From positions 3,276,001 to 3,340,000 of the forward strand of contig NZ_JARVTG010000001.1 in the NCBI RefSeq assembly GCF_029846635.1: a stretch of DNA of 64,000 nt, given 5' to 3'. Within the stretch, counting starts at the first letter, position 1. Every line of letters starts with the position of its first letter. Shown here piece after piece: positions 42,677-51,761 of this stretch. This stretch comes from Pokkaliibacter sp. MBI-7. Lineage in GTDB: Bacteria; Pseudomonadota; Gammaproteobacteria; Pseudomonadales; Balneatricaceae. The notes beneath the pieces were generated by a model. That model saw only the letters and a program-made list of their open reading frames with translations. It was not told the DNA's origin and ran no database searches. Made by a program: the position numbers and the translations under genes.

Positions 42677-43426
42677 ATGGGCCTGACCGACAGTCTTCTG
42701 ACCCTGCTGATCATTGCCCTGGGCAGCTATATGCAAACCCTGACCGGGTTTGCCTTCGGCCTCATCGTGATCGGCGGGATGACGCTGTTGGGTCTGGCAC
42801 CTATTGCCATGGCGGCCTTTGTCGTCAGCTTTCTCAGTCTGTTCAACAGTGTCATAGCGCTATGGGGGCACGGGGCGAAGATCCAGCGCGGCTGGCTGGC
42901 GCGCATGTTCCTCGCTGCAGTGCCGACCATGGCGCTGGGCATCTGGGGTTTGTCCCATCTGGGACAGGCTCAGGCACGGCTGCTGGAGGGGCTGCTGGGG
43001 CTGATCATCATCCTGTGCAGCGCACTGATGATGCTGAAACCGGAGCCCCGGCAGACGCCGTCGGCAGGCTGGGCGTTTTCCCTGTCGGGGATGCTGGCCG
43101 GGGTGATGGGGGGGCTGTTTGCCACCTTCGGCCCGCCGGTGGCCTATATCATGTATCGCCAGCCGCAACCGCTGGAGGCCATCCGTGCCACGCTGCAGGC
43201 GCTGTTTATCAGCACGGCCATTGCCCGTATTGCCATGGCCTCAGGGGTGCAGCAGCTGGACAGCCAGACGCTGCTCCTGAGTCTGCTCGGGATGCCGGTG
43301 GTGTTTGTCGCTACCCTGCTCGGGCGGCGTTACCGCCTGCCTGTCCCTGAACTGGCGCTGCGGCGGATGGCGTTTATCCTGCTGATGCTGACCGGTGTCA
43401 GTCTGATGATCAGTGCACTGCGCTGA
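42677..43426 (+). CDS. TauE/SafE (TSUP) family transporter
   Basis: A 249-residue membrane protein with about eight segments. FAFGLIVIGGMTLLGLAPIA at about 20-40 and GVMGGLFATFGPPVAYIMY at about 138-156 are the two TSUP repeats with their conserved GG/PP loops. Such proteins export sulfite, sulfolactate or other organosulfur acids; some export other acids. It starts 2 nt after the GH31 stop, so it is part of the operon. If the aldehyde dehydrogenase makes sulfolactate, this is a natural exporter. Confidence 0.85.
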   Translation: MGLTDSLLTLLIIALGSYMQTLTGFAFGLIVIGGMTLLGLAPIAMAAFVVSFLSLFNSVIALWGHGAKIQRGWLARMFLAAVPTMALGIWGLSHLGQAQARLLEGLLGLIIILCSALMMLKPEPRQTPSAGWAFSLSGMLAGVMGGLFATFGPPVAYIMYRQPQPLEAIRATLQALFISTAIARIAMASGVQQLDSQTLLLSLLGMPVVFVATLLGRRYRLPVPELALRRMAFILLMLTGVSLMISALR

Positions 43427-43448
43427 GTCGGGACAGAGGCTGTAAGCC

Positions 43449-43700
43449 TCAGCTCCGGGTAGGTTTCTCCAGCTCGTACAGGGCATCGGTAATATTTTCC
43501 ATACGCTCGGCGATCAGTGCCTGCGCATCATAGAGGCCGCGGTTGTAAAAGAACGGGCCAATCTCTTCGGCAAAGAAGGTCAGTAAAAACTGGGCATCGA
43601 ACTGACCGATGTCCTGTTGCAGTTCCTCGCGAAAGTACAGCTTGATCTTCCGTACCAGTACATCCTGCTCTTCTTTGGAAAAACTGATCTTGCTCACCAT
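43449..43700 (-). CDS. DUF2164-like small protein
   Basis: An 83-residue protein (MVSKISFSKEEQDVLVRKIKLYF ... in part). The pattern ISFSKEE then (I/L)K-x-YF-x-EEL, Q-x-IGQFDAQFLLTFF and EIGPFFYNRGLYDAQ matches DUF2164 proteins. The start at 43700 is chosen for AGGAG just before it; the frame extends another 40 codons upstream but has no start signal. It is transcribed toward the sugar island and is convergent with its last gene. Role unknown. Confidence 0.82.
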   Translation of the reverse strand: MVSKISFSKEEQDVLVRKIKLYFREELQQDIGQFDAQFLLTFFAEEIGPFFYNRGLYDAQALIAERMENITDALYELEKPTRS

Positions 43701-43848
43701 GGGCTCCTGCCAGCAGAGGGGAGGAGTCAGTGTGGCGTGGGCGGGCGAAATGTCCAGCGAACGGGTCGCTGTGTTGTAGGTGTGACTGTGTGTGGGGAAG
43801 GGAAACTGAGCGGAGAGCACGTGGTGCTCTCCGCCCGGGATGAGCCGG

Positions 43849-44640
43849 TTACTGCACCTGTTTCAGCCAGGAATCGCTTTCAAACCACTTCTGGTACAGA
43901 CGGTCAAAGCTGCCGTCACCCTTGATCTGCGACAGGAAGTTGTCGAGGAAGTTGAGGGTATCCACATCACCACGACGCAGGGCAATACCCAGTGGTTCGT
44001 AGGTGAAGGGCTGATCCAGATGCACCAGCTTGCCCTTGTTCTGCTGAACATAGATGGCGTTGTAAGGCAGGTCGTAGACAAAGGCATCGGCGTTGCCATT
44101 GATCACTTCCAGCACCGCTTCGGCTTCGGTATCGAACAGACGCAGCTCTGCGTTGGGCAGGTAACGCTTGGCAGCATATTCCGAGGTGGCACCCAGCTTG
44201 GTCGCAATCTTGTATTTGCCGTCATTGAGATCCTTGTAGGAGTGGATCTTGTCTGCCAGATCAGGACGCAGCAGCAGGCTCTGGCCGATCACCATATAGG
44301 GTTGGGTGAAGTTGACCTGCAGGTTGCGCTCGCTGGTGATGGTCATGCCATCCATGATCAGGTCGATCTTGTTGGTCAGCAGGGCAGGGATGATGCCATC
44401 CCAGGCAGTGTTGACGACGGTCAGCTTGACGCCCATGGCTTTGGCCATGGTGCGGGCCAGATCAATGTCAAAACCAACGATGTCGCCATTCTTGTTCTGC
44501 ATGGCGAAGGGCACATAGCCCGCATCAACACCGATACGCAGCTCGCCGCGCTGAACGATGTCATCAAGGGTGGAGGCCGCATAAGCCTGGGACAGCAGCG
44601 TGCTGAACAGCAGGCTGGCAAGCAAAAATAACTTCTTCAT
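43849..44640 (-). CDS. Amino-acid ABC transporter periplasmic binding protein
   Basis: A 263-residue member of the SBP_bac_3 family. Signal peptide about 1-21 (LLSQAYA-AST). Mature part: ELRIGVDAGYVPFAMQNKNG, DIVGFDIDLARTMAKAMGV, NTAWDGIIPALLTNKIDLIM, GMTITSERNLQVNFTQPYM, and a Lys/Asp-rich end. It binds polar or basic amino acids in the periplasm. No permease or ATPase gene is next to it, so the partners are elsewhere or it feeds another system. It is separated from the ABC operon upstream by about 230 nt without a gene. Confidence 0.92.
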   Translation of the reverse strand: MKKLFLLASLLFSTLLSQAYAASTLDDIVQRGELRIGVDAGYVPFAMQNKNGDIVGFDIDLARTMAKAMGVKLTVVNTAWDGIIPALLTNKIDLIMDGMTITSERNLQVNFTQPYMVIGQSLLLRPDLADKIHSYKDLNDGKYKIATKLGATSEYAAKRYLPNAELRLFDTEAEAVLEVINGNADAFVYDLPYNAIYVQQNKGKLVHLDQPFTYEPLGIALRRGDVDTLNFLDNFLSQIKGDGSFDRLYQKWFESDSWLKQVQ

Positions 44641-44870
44641 GCAGGTATTCCAGAATTCAGAGCAGGTTGACGATAGAAGGTAACCGCCTTCTGTCGGGCG
44701 GTTTCTGCCGCATGCCGGTCAATGCCTGACAGTTTCAGGATATTGCGCCTGGCGCGGCGGGGCGGATTTTAGCCGGTTAGCAGCCCGGCTGGGAAACAAT
44801 CCTGCTGAATATGGTTATAGCCAAAGCCGCACTGGCGCAGTGCCGCGGGTACTGCGCCAGCCGTGAAGGG

Positions 44871-46046
44871 TCAGTGTTTGTAGGGGTCAGCGGCATCGCG
44901 CAGACCATCACCGAGGAAGTTGAAGGCAAGGATCACCAGAATCACCGGCAGTACCGGCAGCATCAGCCAGGGATAGATGGCCACCACGTTGATGTTCTGG
45001 GCTTCATTCAGCAGCACTCCCCAGCTGGTAATGGGAGGGCGCAGGCCAAGGCCAAGGAAGCTGAGGGCGGTTTCCCCCAGAATCATCGACGGAATCGACA
45101 GGCTGGCGGAGGCAATCAGGTGGCTGGCGAAACCGGGCAGCAGGTGACGACGCACAATGCGCGTGGGTTTGGCCCCCATCAGGATGGCCGCACTGCAATA
45201 GTCTTCCTCGCGTAGCGCCATGATCTTCGAGCGTACCGCCCGGGCCAGGCCCGTCCAGTCCAGCAGCGCCAGGATCAGGGTGATGCCGAAGAACACCCAC
45301 AGCGGGCTCCAGGTCACCGGCAGTATCGCCGACAGAGCCATCCACAGCGGCAGCTCAGGGAAGGAGCGGATAACTTCGATCAGGCGTTGTACCGTGGCAT
45401 CGATCCAGCCGCCGTAATATCCCGCCAGACCGCCCAGCAGCAGGCCGAGAGTGAAGCTCAGGGCGATACCGATCAGGCCGATAGTGAGGGAGATGCGCGC
45501 GCCGTAGATGATGCGTGACAGCATGTCGCGGCCAAGTCGATCGGTACCCAGCAGATACAGCGGCTTGTTGTCAGCGGCACAGAACAGGTGGGTGCGGCTG
45601 TAGACCATGCCCAGCAGGTAATAGGGGTCACCGTCACAGAAAAACTCAATGGGATAACGCTGACTGCGGTCTTCTTTATATTCGCGCAGCAGCTTGTCCA
45701 TATTGAGGGTGTAGCCCCAGCCATAGACGAACGGCCCCTGCCACTGGCCTTCATGGAAGAAGTGCACACTCTGTGGCGGTGAATAGATATGGTCTGAATC
45801 ACGACTGTCGAGGCCATAAGGTGCAAGGAACTCGGCAATCAGTGTAGAGGCGTACAGCAGCACCAGAAACAGGCCGGAGATGACGGCCAGACGATGGCGC
45901 CGGAATTTCCAGTACATCAGCTGCCACTGTGAGGCAAGGAAGTAGCGCTCCTGTTCCTCGCTCAGCTGCTCGATGCTGTGAGGGTTGAACGGTGCCGGGT
46001 TGACGTAATGGGGGGCTGCCGCACTGTTGGGCTGACCGTTACTCAT
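44871..46046 (-). CDS. Peptide/opine-type ABC transporter permease (OppC-like)
   Basis: A 391-residue inner-membrane permease. An unusually long N-terminal cytoplasmic part of about 50 residues precedes the first segment (LAVISGLFLVLLYASTLIAEF), and a periplasmic loop of about 130 residues separates it from the core. The binding-protein dependent signature is EEDYCSAAILMGAKPTRIVRRH, with the remaining segments and GETALSFLGLGLRPPITSWG typical of OppC. It is the last gene of the four-gene unit and overlaps the previous gene by 4 nt. Confidence 0.9.
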   Translation of the reverse strand: MSNGQPNSAAAPHYVNPAPFNPHSIEQLSEEQERYFLASQWQLMYWKFRRHRLAVISGLFLVLLYASTLIAEFLAPYGLDSRDSDHIYSPPQSVHFFHEGQWQGPFVYGWGYTLNMDKLLREYKEDRSQRYPIEFFCDGDPYYLLGMVYSRTHLFCAADNKPLYLLGTDRLGRDMLSRIIYGARISLTIGLIGIALSFTLGLLLGGLAGYYGGWIDATVQRLIEVIRSFPELPLWMALSAILPVTWSPLWVFFGITLILALLDWTGLARAVRSKIMALREEDYCSAAILMGAKPTRIVRRHLLPGFASHLIASASLSIPSMILGETALSFLGLGLRPPITSWGVLLNEAQNINVVAIYPWLMLPVLPVILVILAFNFLGDGLRDAADPYKH

Positions 46047-47044
46047 TTCTGTGCGCCTCCGGTCAGACGGATTCGGGGATCAAGCCAGGCCAGCAGCAGA
46101 TCGCTGATCAGTACACCAACGATGGTCAGCATGGCCAGAAACATCAGGAAAGAGCCAGCCAGATACATGTCCTGGCTTTGCAGGGCGCTGATCAGAATCG
46201 GGCCGGTGGTCGGCAGCGATAACACGACCGCAACGATTTCCGCACCGGAGATCAGGCTGGGCAGCAGGCTGCCGATGTCTGCAATAAAGAAGTTCAGGGC
46301 CACCCGCAGCGGATACTTGAGCAGCCGCTTCAGCGGTGGCACGCCCTTGGCCTGAGCGGTCACCACATAGGGTTTGTGCAGCTCATCCAGCAGGTTGGCG
46401 CGCAGACGGCGGATCATTCCGGCGGTGCCGGAGGTGCCGATCACCACCACCGGTATCCACAGGTGTTCCAGCACCGAGACAAATTTGTCCCAGCTCCACG
46501 GCTGATCCAGATAGCGGGGGTCCATCAGGCCACCAATGCTGGTGCCAAAGTGGACATTGGCCATATACAGCATGACCAGCGCCAGCAGGAAGTTGGGCGT
46601 GGCCAGACCGATAAAGCCGACAAAAGTCAGGCCATAATCCCCCCATGAGTACTGATGGGTGGCCGAATAGAGGGCGATGGGGAAGGCCAGTAGCCAGGTA
46701 AAAATGACGGTGAACAGCGACACCATGATGGTCAGGGTGACGCGATCGCCCATGACTTCGGTGACCGGCAGGTCGTACTCGAACGAGTAGCCAAAATCAC
46801 CCTGCAGCATGCCGCTGGCCCAGGTGAAATACTGCTGCCAGGCCGGTTGATCGAGGCCGTACTGCTGGCGCATGAATTCAATCTTCTTCGGATCGACAGT
46901 TTCACCCTGGCTCTGCAGTTCGGCGATATAGCTGTCCAGATAGTCGCCCGGCGGCAGTTTGATAATGGTGAATACCAGCATGCTGATCACCACCAGTGTG
47001 GGGATCATGATCAGCAGGCGACGGAGAATGTACTGCAACATCAT
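46043..47044 (-). CDS. Peptide/opine-type ABC transporter permease (OppB-like)
   Basis: A 333-residue permease. An OppB-type start (YILRRLLIMIPTLVVISMLV), a long first periplasmic loop (DYLDSYIAELQSQGETVD), LDQPAWQQYFTWASGMLQGDFG, segments of the type FVGFIGLATPNFLLALVMLYM, and the EAA-like loop ELHKPYVVTAQAKGVPPLKR. It pairs with the OppC-like protein. Starts and stops overlap by 4 nt on both sides, so it belongs to a tightly coupled operon. Confidence 0.92.
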   Translation of the reverse strand: MMLQYILRRLLIMIPTLVVISMLVFTIIKLPPGDYLDSYIAELQSQGETVDPKKIEFMRQQYGLDQPAWQQYFTWASGMLQGDFGYSFEYDLPVTEVMGDRVTLTIMVSLFTVIFTWLLAFPIALYSATHQYSWGDYGLTFVGFIGLATPNFLLALVMLYMANVHFGTSIGGLMDPRYLDQPWSWDKFVSVLEHLWIPVVVIGTSGTAGMIRRLRANLLDELHKPYVVTAQAKGVPPLKRLLKYPLRVALNFFIADIGSLLPSLISGAEIVAVVLSLPTTGPILISALQSQDMYLAGSFLMFLAMLTIVGVLISDLLLAWLDPRIRLTGGAQK

Positions 47045-49131
47045 GGCTCTCCTTCGCTGCTGGCAGGTTTTCCAGCCTTACTGTCACTGTTGTCGGCGCT
47101 GCTGTTCTGATCGGTGCTGGCGGGGACGACGGCAGGAGTGTCCGGATCGAGCCAGAACTGATCCATGCGGTAGACGCCAAAGAAGGCCTGAGGGTCCCAG
47201 TTGAAGTAGCCGTGCTCCGGCACATTATGCAGGTGACGGTTGACCACCACGGGTTGCAGGATGCCAGCCACCGTTCCGATGCTGAACACTTCGTTGGAAT
47301 AGATCTGCTGCATCTCCTGCCAGATCTGCATCTGCTCGCTGGCGTCGTCGGTGTGGCGCCACTGGCGGAACAGATCAAGCAGTTGCTGGGCACTGGTCAG
47401 ACGGGGCGGCTCGCCGCCGCCACTGGTTTCGTAGAACTTGCCCCAGTTGGGCCACTGCAGCTGGTCCTGTGCTGTCGGAGCAAACTGCGCCGGGCTCATG
47501 TCGGCATGAGCGAGGGCGTTGGGCAGGCCGGTGAACACGGACATGCAGGCCTCGCCGGAAAACACCCGGTTACGGAACACCTCGCGCTCGGAGGGGCGGG
47601 CGTGGATCAGGATGCCGAGCTGCTGCCAGGTGTCCTTGATCAGTGCCAGCACGTCTGTTTCTTCGGTGAACTCGCCGGTGGTGTGGACGATCAGCTCCAT
47701 CGGCCGGCCATCAGGCAGCAAACGCAGATTGCGACTGTCACGGTGTGTCAGCCCAAGGCCATCCAGTAGACGATTGGCCTGTGCCGGGTCGTACTCTGCC
47801 CAGGCGTTGCGATAACGTGCCCGGTACAGCGGCGAGTCAGGCAGCAGGCTGTCGCCGCCCTCGATACCGAGGCCAAAGTAGATGGCCTGATTGATCTCGT
47901 GGCGGTTGACGCCCAGCGACAGGGCGCGGCGGAAGTCGCGGTTCTGCAGCAGCTTGCGCCATTCCTCATCCTGACAGTTCATGTTCGGATACAGCGTGAC
48001 CTGCGAGCCGGTACCGCTGTGCCACAGCAGCACGCGGTTGTTATTGCGGTGCTCGGCTTCCTTGAGGAAGGTGTAGTTGTCCATTTGCAGATAGCGAGCC
48101 TGCAGATCACTTTCACCCGCCCCGGTCTTGGCGGGGATCAGGCTGCTGGAGGCGAGATCAAGCATCACTTCATCAATATAGGGCAGCTGATGACCCTGGC
48201 TGTCGACCCGGTGATAGTAAGGGTTACGCACAAACAGGAAGCGTTCGGCCGGTGCTTCGGTTCTCAGTACCCATGGCTGCAGACTGGGCAGGTCGGGGTT
48301 GTCCTGCTTGTAGGGGTGGCCATACTTGAGGAAGACCCCCATCCAGTTGCGTTTCTTTTTCTTCTTGATCAGCGCTTCCATCTTTTCCGCCGACAGATAG
48401 CGCGGGTGGAATTTCTTCAGATAGTGAAACGGCAAATAGATGTAGGTGGGGCTGGGAGCGGCCAGTGCCGGCAGAAAGTCGGGATTAGGCTCATCCCAGC
48501 TGTAGCGCACAGTGTACTGATCGAGTACCTCGAACTGCGGGCCTTTACCGTTGACCAGCAGTACCGAAGGCAGGCCGAAGGGGCTGAGATCCTGATTGTT
48601 GGCCACATCTTCCCACCAGAAGCGGAAGTCTTCAGTGGTGAAGGGTTCACCATCTGACCAGCGCATGCCCGGGCGCAGATGCAGGGTGAAAATCCGGCCT
48701 TCCTCTACATCTACCTTCTGCAGAATATCAGGCACCAGTTCCAGATCCCTGTTGTAGCCGACCAGACGGGCGTAGCCGAACACGGTCATGATGCGGGTAT
48801 CTTTGGCCTTGGCCATCAGGGTGGTCAGGCGTCCACCGGGTGTCCCTTCGGTATCCACTACCAGGGGCTGGTCTGGCAGGCGCTGGGCGACGGGTGGCAG
48901 TTCACCTTTGCTGACTGCCTCCTGCAGCGAAGGTGTTTCCTGAAAGTGGCCGGTGGCGGCAAGGCTGGTCTGAGCACTGAGCATCAGCAGCGTCGTGATC
49001 AGCACAGCAAACAGTGCACTCAGCAACCGCCGCAGGCGCACAGGCCGGGCAGCGCAGAGGAGGCGATGACTGCCTGCAGAGGGCAGTGCGCTCATGGTCG
49101 GGGAAATGCTTGCTAATGGGGAGTGGCTCAC
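47041..49131 (-). CDS. Large periplasmic binding protein (SBP_bac_5)
   Basis: A 696-residue solute-binding protein, longer than the 500-550 of OppA-like members. A basic start and hydrophobic segment (LLSALFAVLITTLLMLSAQTS) act as signal or anchor, cut near residue 58. The family part contains LHLRPGMRWSDGEPFTTEDF, WEDVANNQDLSPFGLPSVLL, VNRHEINQAIYFGLGIEGG, and LPDGRPMELIV. The C-terminal extension (Asp/Ser-rich) is unusual. It is in the middle of the four-gene unit between ATPase and permease genes. Ligand: an oligopeptide, opine or sugar derivative; not resolved. Confidence 0.88.
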   Translation of the reverse strand: MSHSPLASISPTMSALPSAGSHRLLCAARPVRLRRLLSALFAVLITTLLMLSAQTSLAATGHFQETPSLQEAVSKGELPPVAQRLPDQPLVVDTEGTPGGRLTTLMAKAKDTRIMTVFGYARLVGYNRDLELVPDILQKVDVEEGRIFTLHLRPGMRWSDGEPFTTEDFRFWWEDVANNQDLSPFGLPSVLLVNGKGPQFEVLDQYTVRYSWDEPNPDFLPALAAPSPTYIYLPFHYLKKFHPRYLSAEKMEALIKKKKKRNWMGVFLKYGHPYKQDNPDLPSLQPWVLRTEAPAERFLFVRNPYYHRVDSQGHQLPYIDEVMLDLASSSLIPAKTGAGESDLQARYLQMDNYTFLKEAEHRNNNRVLLWHSGTGSQVTLYPNMNCQDEEWRKLLQNRDFRRALSLGVNRHEINQAIYFGLGIEGGDSLLPDSPLYRARYRNAWAEYDPAQANRLLDGLGLTHRDSRNLRLLPDGRPMELIVHTTGEFTEETDVLALIKDTWQQLGILIHARPSEREVFRNRVFSGEACMSVFTGLPNALAHADMSPAQFAPTAQDQLQWPNWGKFYETSGGGEPPRLTSAQQLLDLFRQWRHTDDASEQMQIWQEMQQIYSNEVFSIGTVAGILQPVVVNRHLHNVPEHGYFNWDPQAFFGVYRMDQFWLDPDTPAVVPASTDQNSSADNSDSKAGKPASSEGEP

Positions 49132-51059
49132 AGGCTACCTCCGGTGGGCAGCCGCACCCAGTGTTCCGGTGCTTCTTCTACCAGTGCCGATGCGTTCACG
49201 TCCCGCAGGGTGTAGGGGGCAGGCCAGGCACTGGCATCCTGATAACGTTTTTCCAGCAAGGCGAAATCCAGCGGACGGTCGAGGTCAGCGTAGGGCACTG
49301 CTGCCAGCAAGGCTCGGGTATAGGGGTGACGCGGATTGCTGAACAGCACTTCACGTGGCGCCACTTCGACCAGCTGGCCGTGACACATCACGCCGATACG
49401 CTCGCAGATGTAATCCACTACCGCCAGATTGTGGGAGATAAAGATAAAGGTCATCCCCAGTTCCTGATGCAGATCCTTGAGCAGGTTGAGAATCTGCGCC
49501 TGCACCGAGACGTCCAGCGCAGATACGGGCTCATCACAGATCAGCAAGTCGGGCTCCAGTGCCAGGGCACGGGCAATGGCAATGCGCTGACGCTGGCCGC
49601 CGGAGAAGCTGTGGGGATACCGATTGAGGAAGCGTGGATCGAGGCCGACCAGCTTCATTAACGCTTTGGCCCGCTGACGCTGCATCCTGGCATCGCCGAG
49701 ACGGTGGATATGCAGTGGCTCTCGCAGTATGTCCAGCACGGTCATGCGTGGATTCAGGGCACTGTAAGGATCCTGAAAGATGAACTGCATCTTCGGACGG
49801 AAGTAGCGTTTCTCTTCCGCGCTCATGGTCAGCAGATTGCGCTGGGTGCCGCGGTCGTTATACAGCACTTCACCGCTGTCCGGGGTCAGGGCACCCATGA
49901 TCATTTTACTGAGCGTGGTCTTGCCACAGCCAGACTCACCGACCAGACCGAAGGATTCACCGCAGCGAATATCAAGATCGAGATTGTTGACGGCCACCAG
50001 ATCATGCTGCTGGGAACGGAACCAGCCCTGACGCTGTCGAATCTGGTAACGCTTGCTCACGCCGCGAATCTGCAGGTGCGGCGCCACCTGACGGGCTTCC
50101 GCTGGCCATGGCTGGCGCAGGGTCTGAAAGGTGGAAAGGTCGGGCTGGATATCACGCAGGCTGATCAGCCGCTCACCCTGATGCATGTCAAAGTGCGGGA
50201 TGGCCTTAAACAAGGCATGCAGATAAGGGTGCTCAGGGTGGTCGAACAGGGTCTTGATGTCGCCACTTTCCATGACTTCGCCGTGATACATCACCACTAC
50301 CTCATCGGCCATGTTGGCCACTACGCCGAGATCGTGGGTGATCAGCAGGACGGCCATGCCCAGTTCTTTCTGCAGGCGCTTGATCAGGCCGAGAATCTGC
50401 GTCTGGATGGTGACATCCAGCGCGGTGGTGGGCTCGTCGGCAATCAGCAGACTGGGGCCACAGATCAGTGCCATGGCGATCATCGCCCGCTGGCGCAGAC
50501 CGCCCGACAGCTCAAACGGGTAGCGATCCAGTGCCTGGGCGGGATTGGGGAATCCCACCAGCGCCAGCATATCCAGTACACGCTGGCGGGTTTCCTTGCG
50601 GGAAATCTTGCGATGCAGGCGCAGCGCTTCGCCAATCTGATTGGCCAGCGTATGCATGTTGGACAGGGAAACCATGGGCTCCTGAAAAATCATGCTGATC
50701 TGATTGCTGCGGATCGCCTGAAACGCACGGGAGTCGCGGGGCAGCTGGGCCAGATCGATGGCCTGGCTTTCGGCGGTCGGGCGATACAGAATCTGCCCGG
50801 TCTGAATCCGCGCATTGCTGGGCAGAATGCCCATGATGGCCTGAGCGGTCACCGACTTGCCGGAACCTGATTCCCCCACCAGGGCCAGTGTCTTACCCGG
50901 CAGCAGTGTGAACGATACCTGTTTGACAGCAGGTACCTCGGCGGTATGGATACGAAAGCTGACCGCCAGATCACGCACTTCCAGCAGCGGCTGGCGCGCA
51001 CTCATAGGGGAAAGCGGCTGGGCAGTGGAAGGCTGGGCGTGCAAAGTGATTGACTTCAT
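49128..51059 (-). CDS. Fused double ABC ATPase of peptide/opine importer
   Basis: A 643-residue protein with two OppD/OppF-like ATPase halves. First half: VGESGSGKSVTAQAIMGIL, LSGGLRQRAMIAMALI and LLIADEPTTALDVTIQ. Second half: VGESGCGKTTLSKMIMG, FSGGQRQRIAIARALALEPD and LLICDEPVSALDVSVQ. Similar to YejF. It energises the two permeases downstream. The first gene of the unit. The start is chosen as ATG 51059 (a TTG lies further up at 51113); no clear ribosome site is seen for any. Confidence 0.93.
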   Translation of the reverse strand: MKSITLHAQPSTAQPLSPMSARQPLLEVRDLAVSFRIHTAEVPAVKQVSFTLLPGKTLALVGESGSGKSVTAQAIMGILPSNARIQTGQILYRPTAESQAIDLAQLPRDSRAFQAIRSNQISMIFQEPMVSLSNMHTLANQIGEALRLHRKISRKETRQRVLDMLALVGFPNPAQALDRYPFELSGGLRQRAMIAMALICGPSLLIADEPTTALDVTIQTQILGLIKRLQKELGMAVLLITHDLGVVANMADEVVVMYHGEVMESGDIKTLFDHPEHPYLHALFKAIPHFDMHQGERLISLRDIQPDLSTFQTLRQPWPAEARQVAPHLQIRGVSKRYQIRQRQGWFRSQQHDLVAVNNLDLDIRCGESFGLVGESGCGKTTLSKMIMGALTPDSGEVLYNDRGTQRNLLTMSAEEKRYFRPKMQFIFQDPYSALNPRMTVLDILREPLHIHRLGDARMQRQRAKALMKLVGLDPRFLNRYPHSFSGGQRQRIAIARALALEPDLLICDEPVSALDVSVQAQILNLLKDLHQELGMTFIFISHNLAVVDYICERIGVMCHGQLVEVAPREVLFSNPRHPYTRALLAAVPYADLDRPLDFALLEKRYQDASAWPAPYTLRDVNASALVEEAPEHWVRLPTGGSL

Positions 51060-51223
51060 CTGGCAACAAGGTGAATACAGCTTTGTCAGCTTGAGGCTAA
51101 AATGCAAGCACAAAAACGAAGGTTATCATCGACATGGCCGACTTTGGCTACAGATGGGCGGGATAACCCATAATCAGGCCTGTGAGACAGACAATAAGCG
51201 GTTGAGCCGCATAAGGAGGATTG

Positions 51224-51760
51224 ATGAGCAAGGCGGTACGCTGGAGTATGGTCTGGGTGCTGTGTTTACTGGCAGGGTGGGCGCGGGCCGATTCCATCAG
51301 CAGCTTTTATGGTGACTATCTGGGCCATGTGGAGGAGTCAGGAGAGAATACTCGTGACCTGCGGGTCAGCATCCATCCTCTGGCGGATAACCCACAGGCG
51401 TTCAATCTGAGCTGGACTACTGTGGTATACCGCAATGGCCGGGCCGTCAGTCACTTCCAGAATGAGGCCAGCTTCACCGCCACTCATAAGCCCAATGTCT
51501 TTGCCTCGGCCATGAAGACCAACGTCTTTGGCCGCAAGATTCCTCATGATCCCCTGCAGGGTGAGCCTTATCTGTGGGCACGGATTAAAGACAAGACGCT
51601 GTGCGTCTATGCACTGATTATTGATGAAGAAGGTACCTACGAACTGCAGACCTATGAGCGCACCCTGACGGCGCAGGGCATGCAGCTGCACTACGTCAGC
51701 ATGAGCGACAATGTGCTGCGTCGCGAACTGGATGCCACTCTGACCAAGGTTTCACCCTGA
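51224..51760 (+). CDS. Secreted protein of unknown function, coupled to the cyclase
   Basis: A 178-residue exported protein with a signal peptide of about 23 residues (MVWVLCLLAGWARA-DSI). The mature part is beta-rich (GHVEESGENTRDLRVSIHPL, FNLSWTTVVYRNGRAVSHF, DKTLCVYALIIDEEGTYELQ, ERTLTAQGMQLHYVSMSD) with no known family. A perfect AGGAGG precedes the ATG at 51224. Its stop is 1 nt before the start of the cyclase gene, so it may be its periplasmic sensor partner or a pathway product modulator. Confidence 0.78.
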   Translation: MSKAVRWSMVWVLCLLAGWARADSISSFYGDYLGHVEESGENTRDLRVSIHPLADNPQAFNLSWTTVVYRNGRAVSHFQNEASFTATHKPNVFASAMKTNVFGRKIPHDPLQGEPYLWARIKDKTLCVYALIIDEEGTYELQTYERTLTAQGMQLHYVSMSDNVLRRELDATLTKVSP

Positions 51761-51761
51761 T

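Noticed and set aside
49704..50870. Long open frame (388 codons) antisense to the double ABC ATPase
   Set aside because: Shadow of GC-rich coding DNA; the sense strand has full ATPase motifs.
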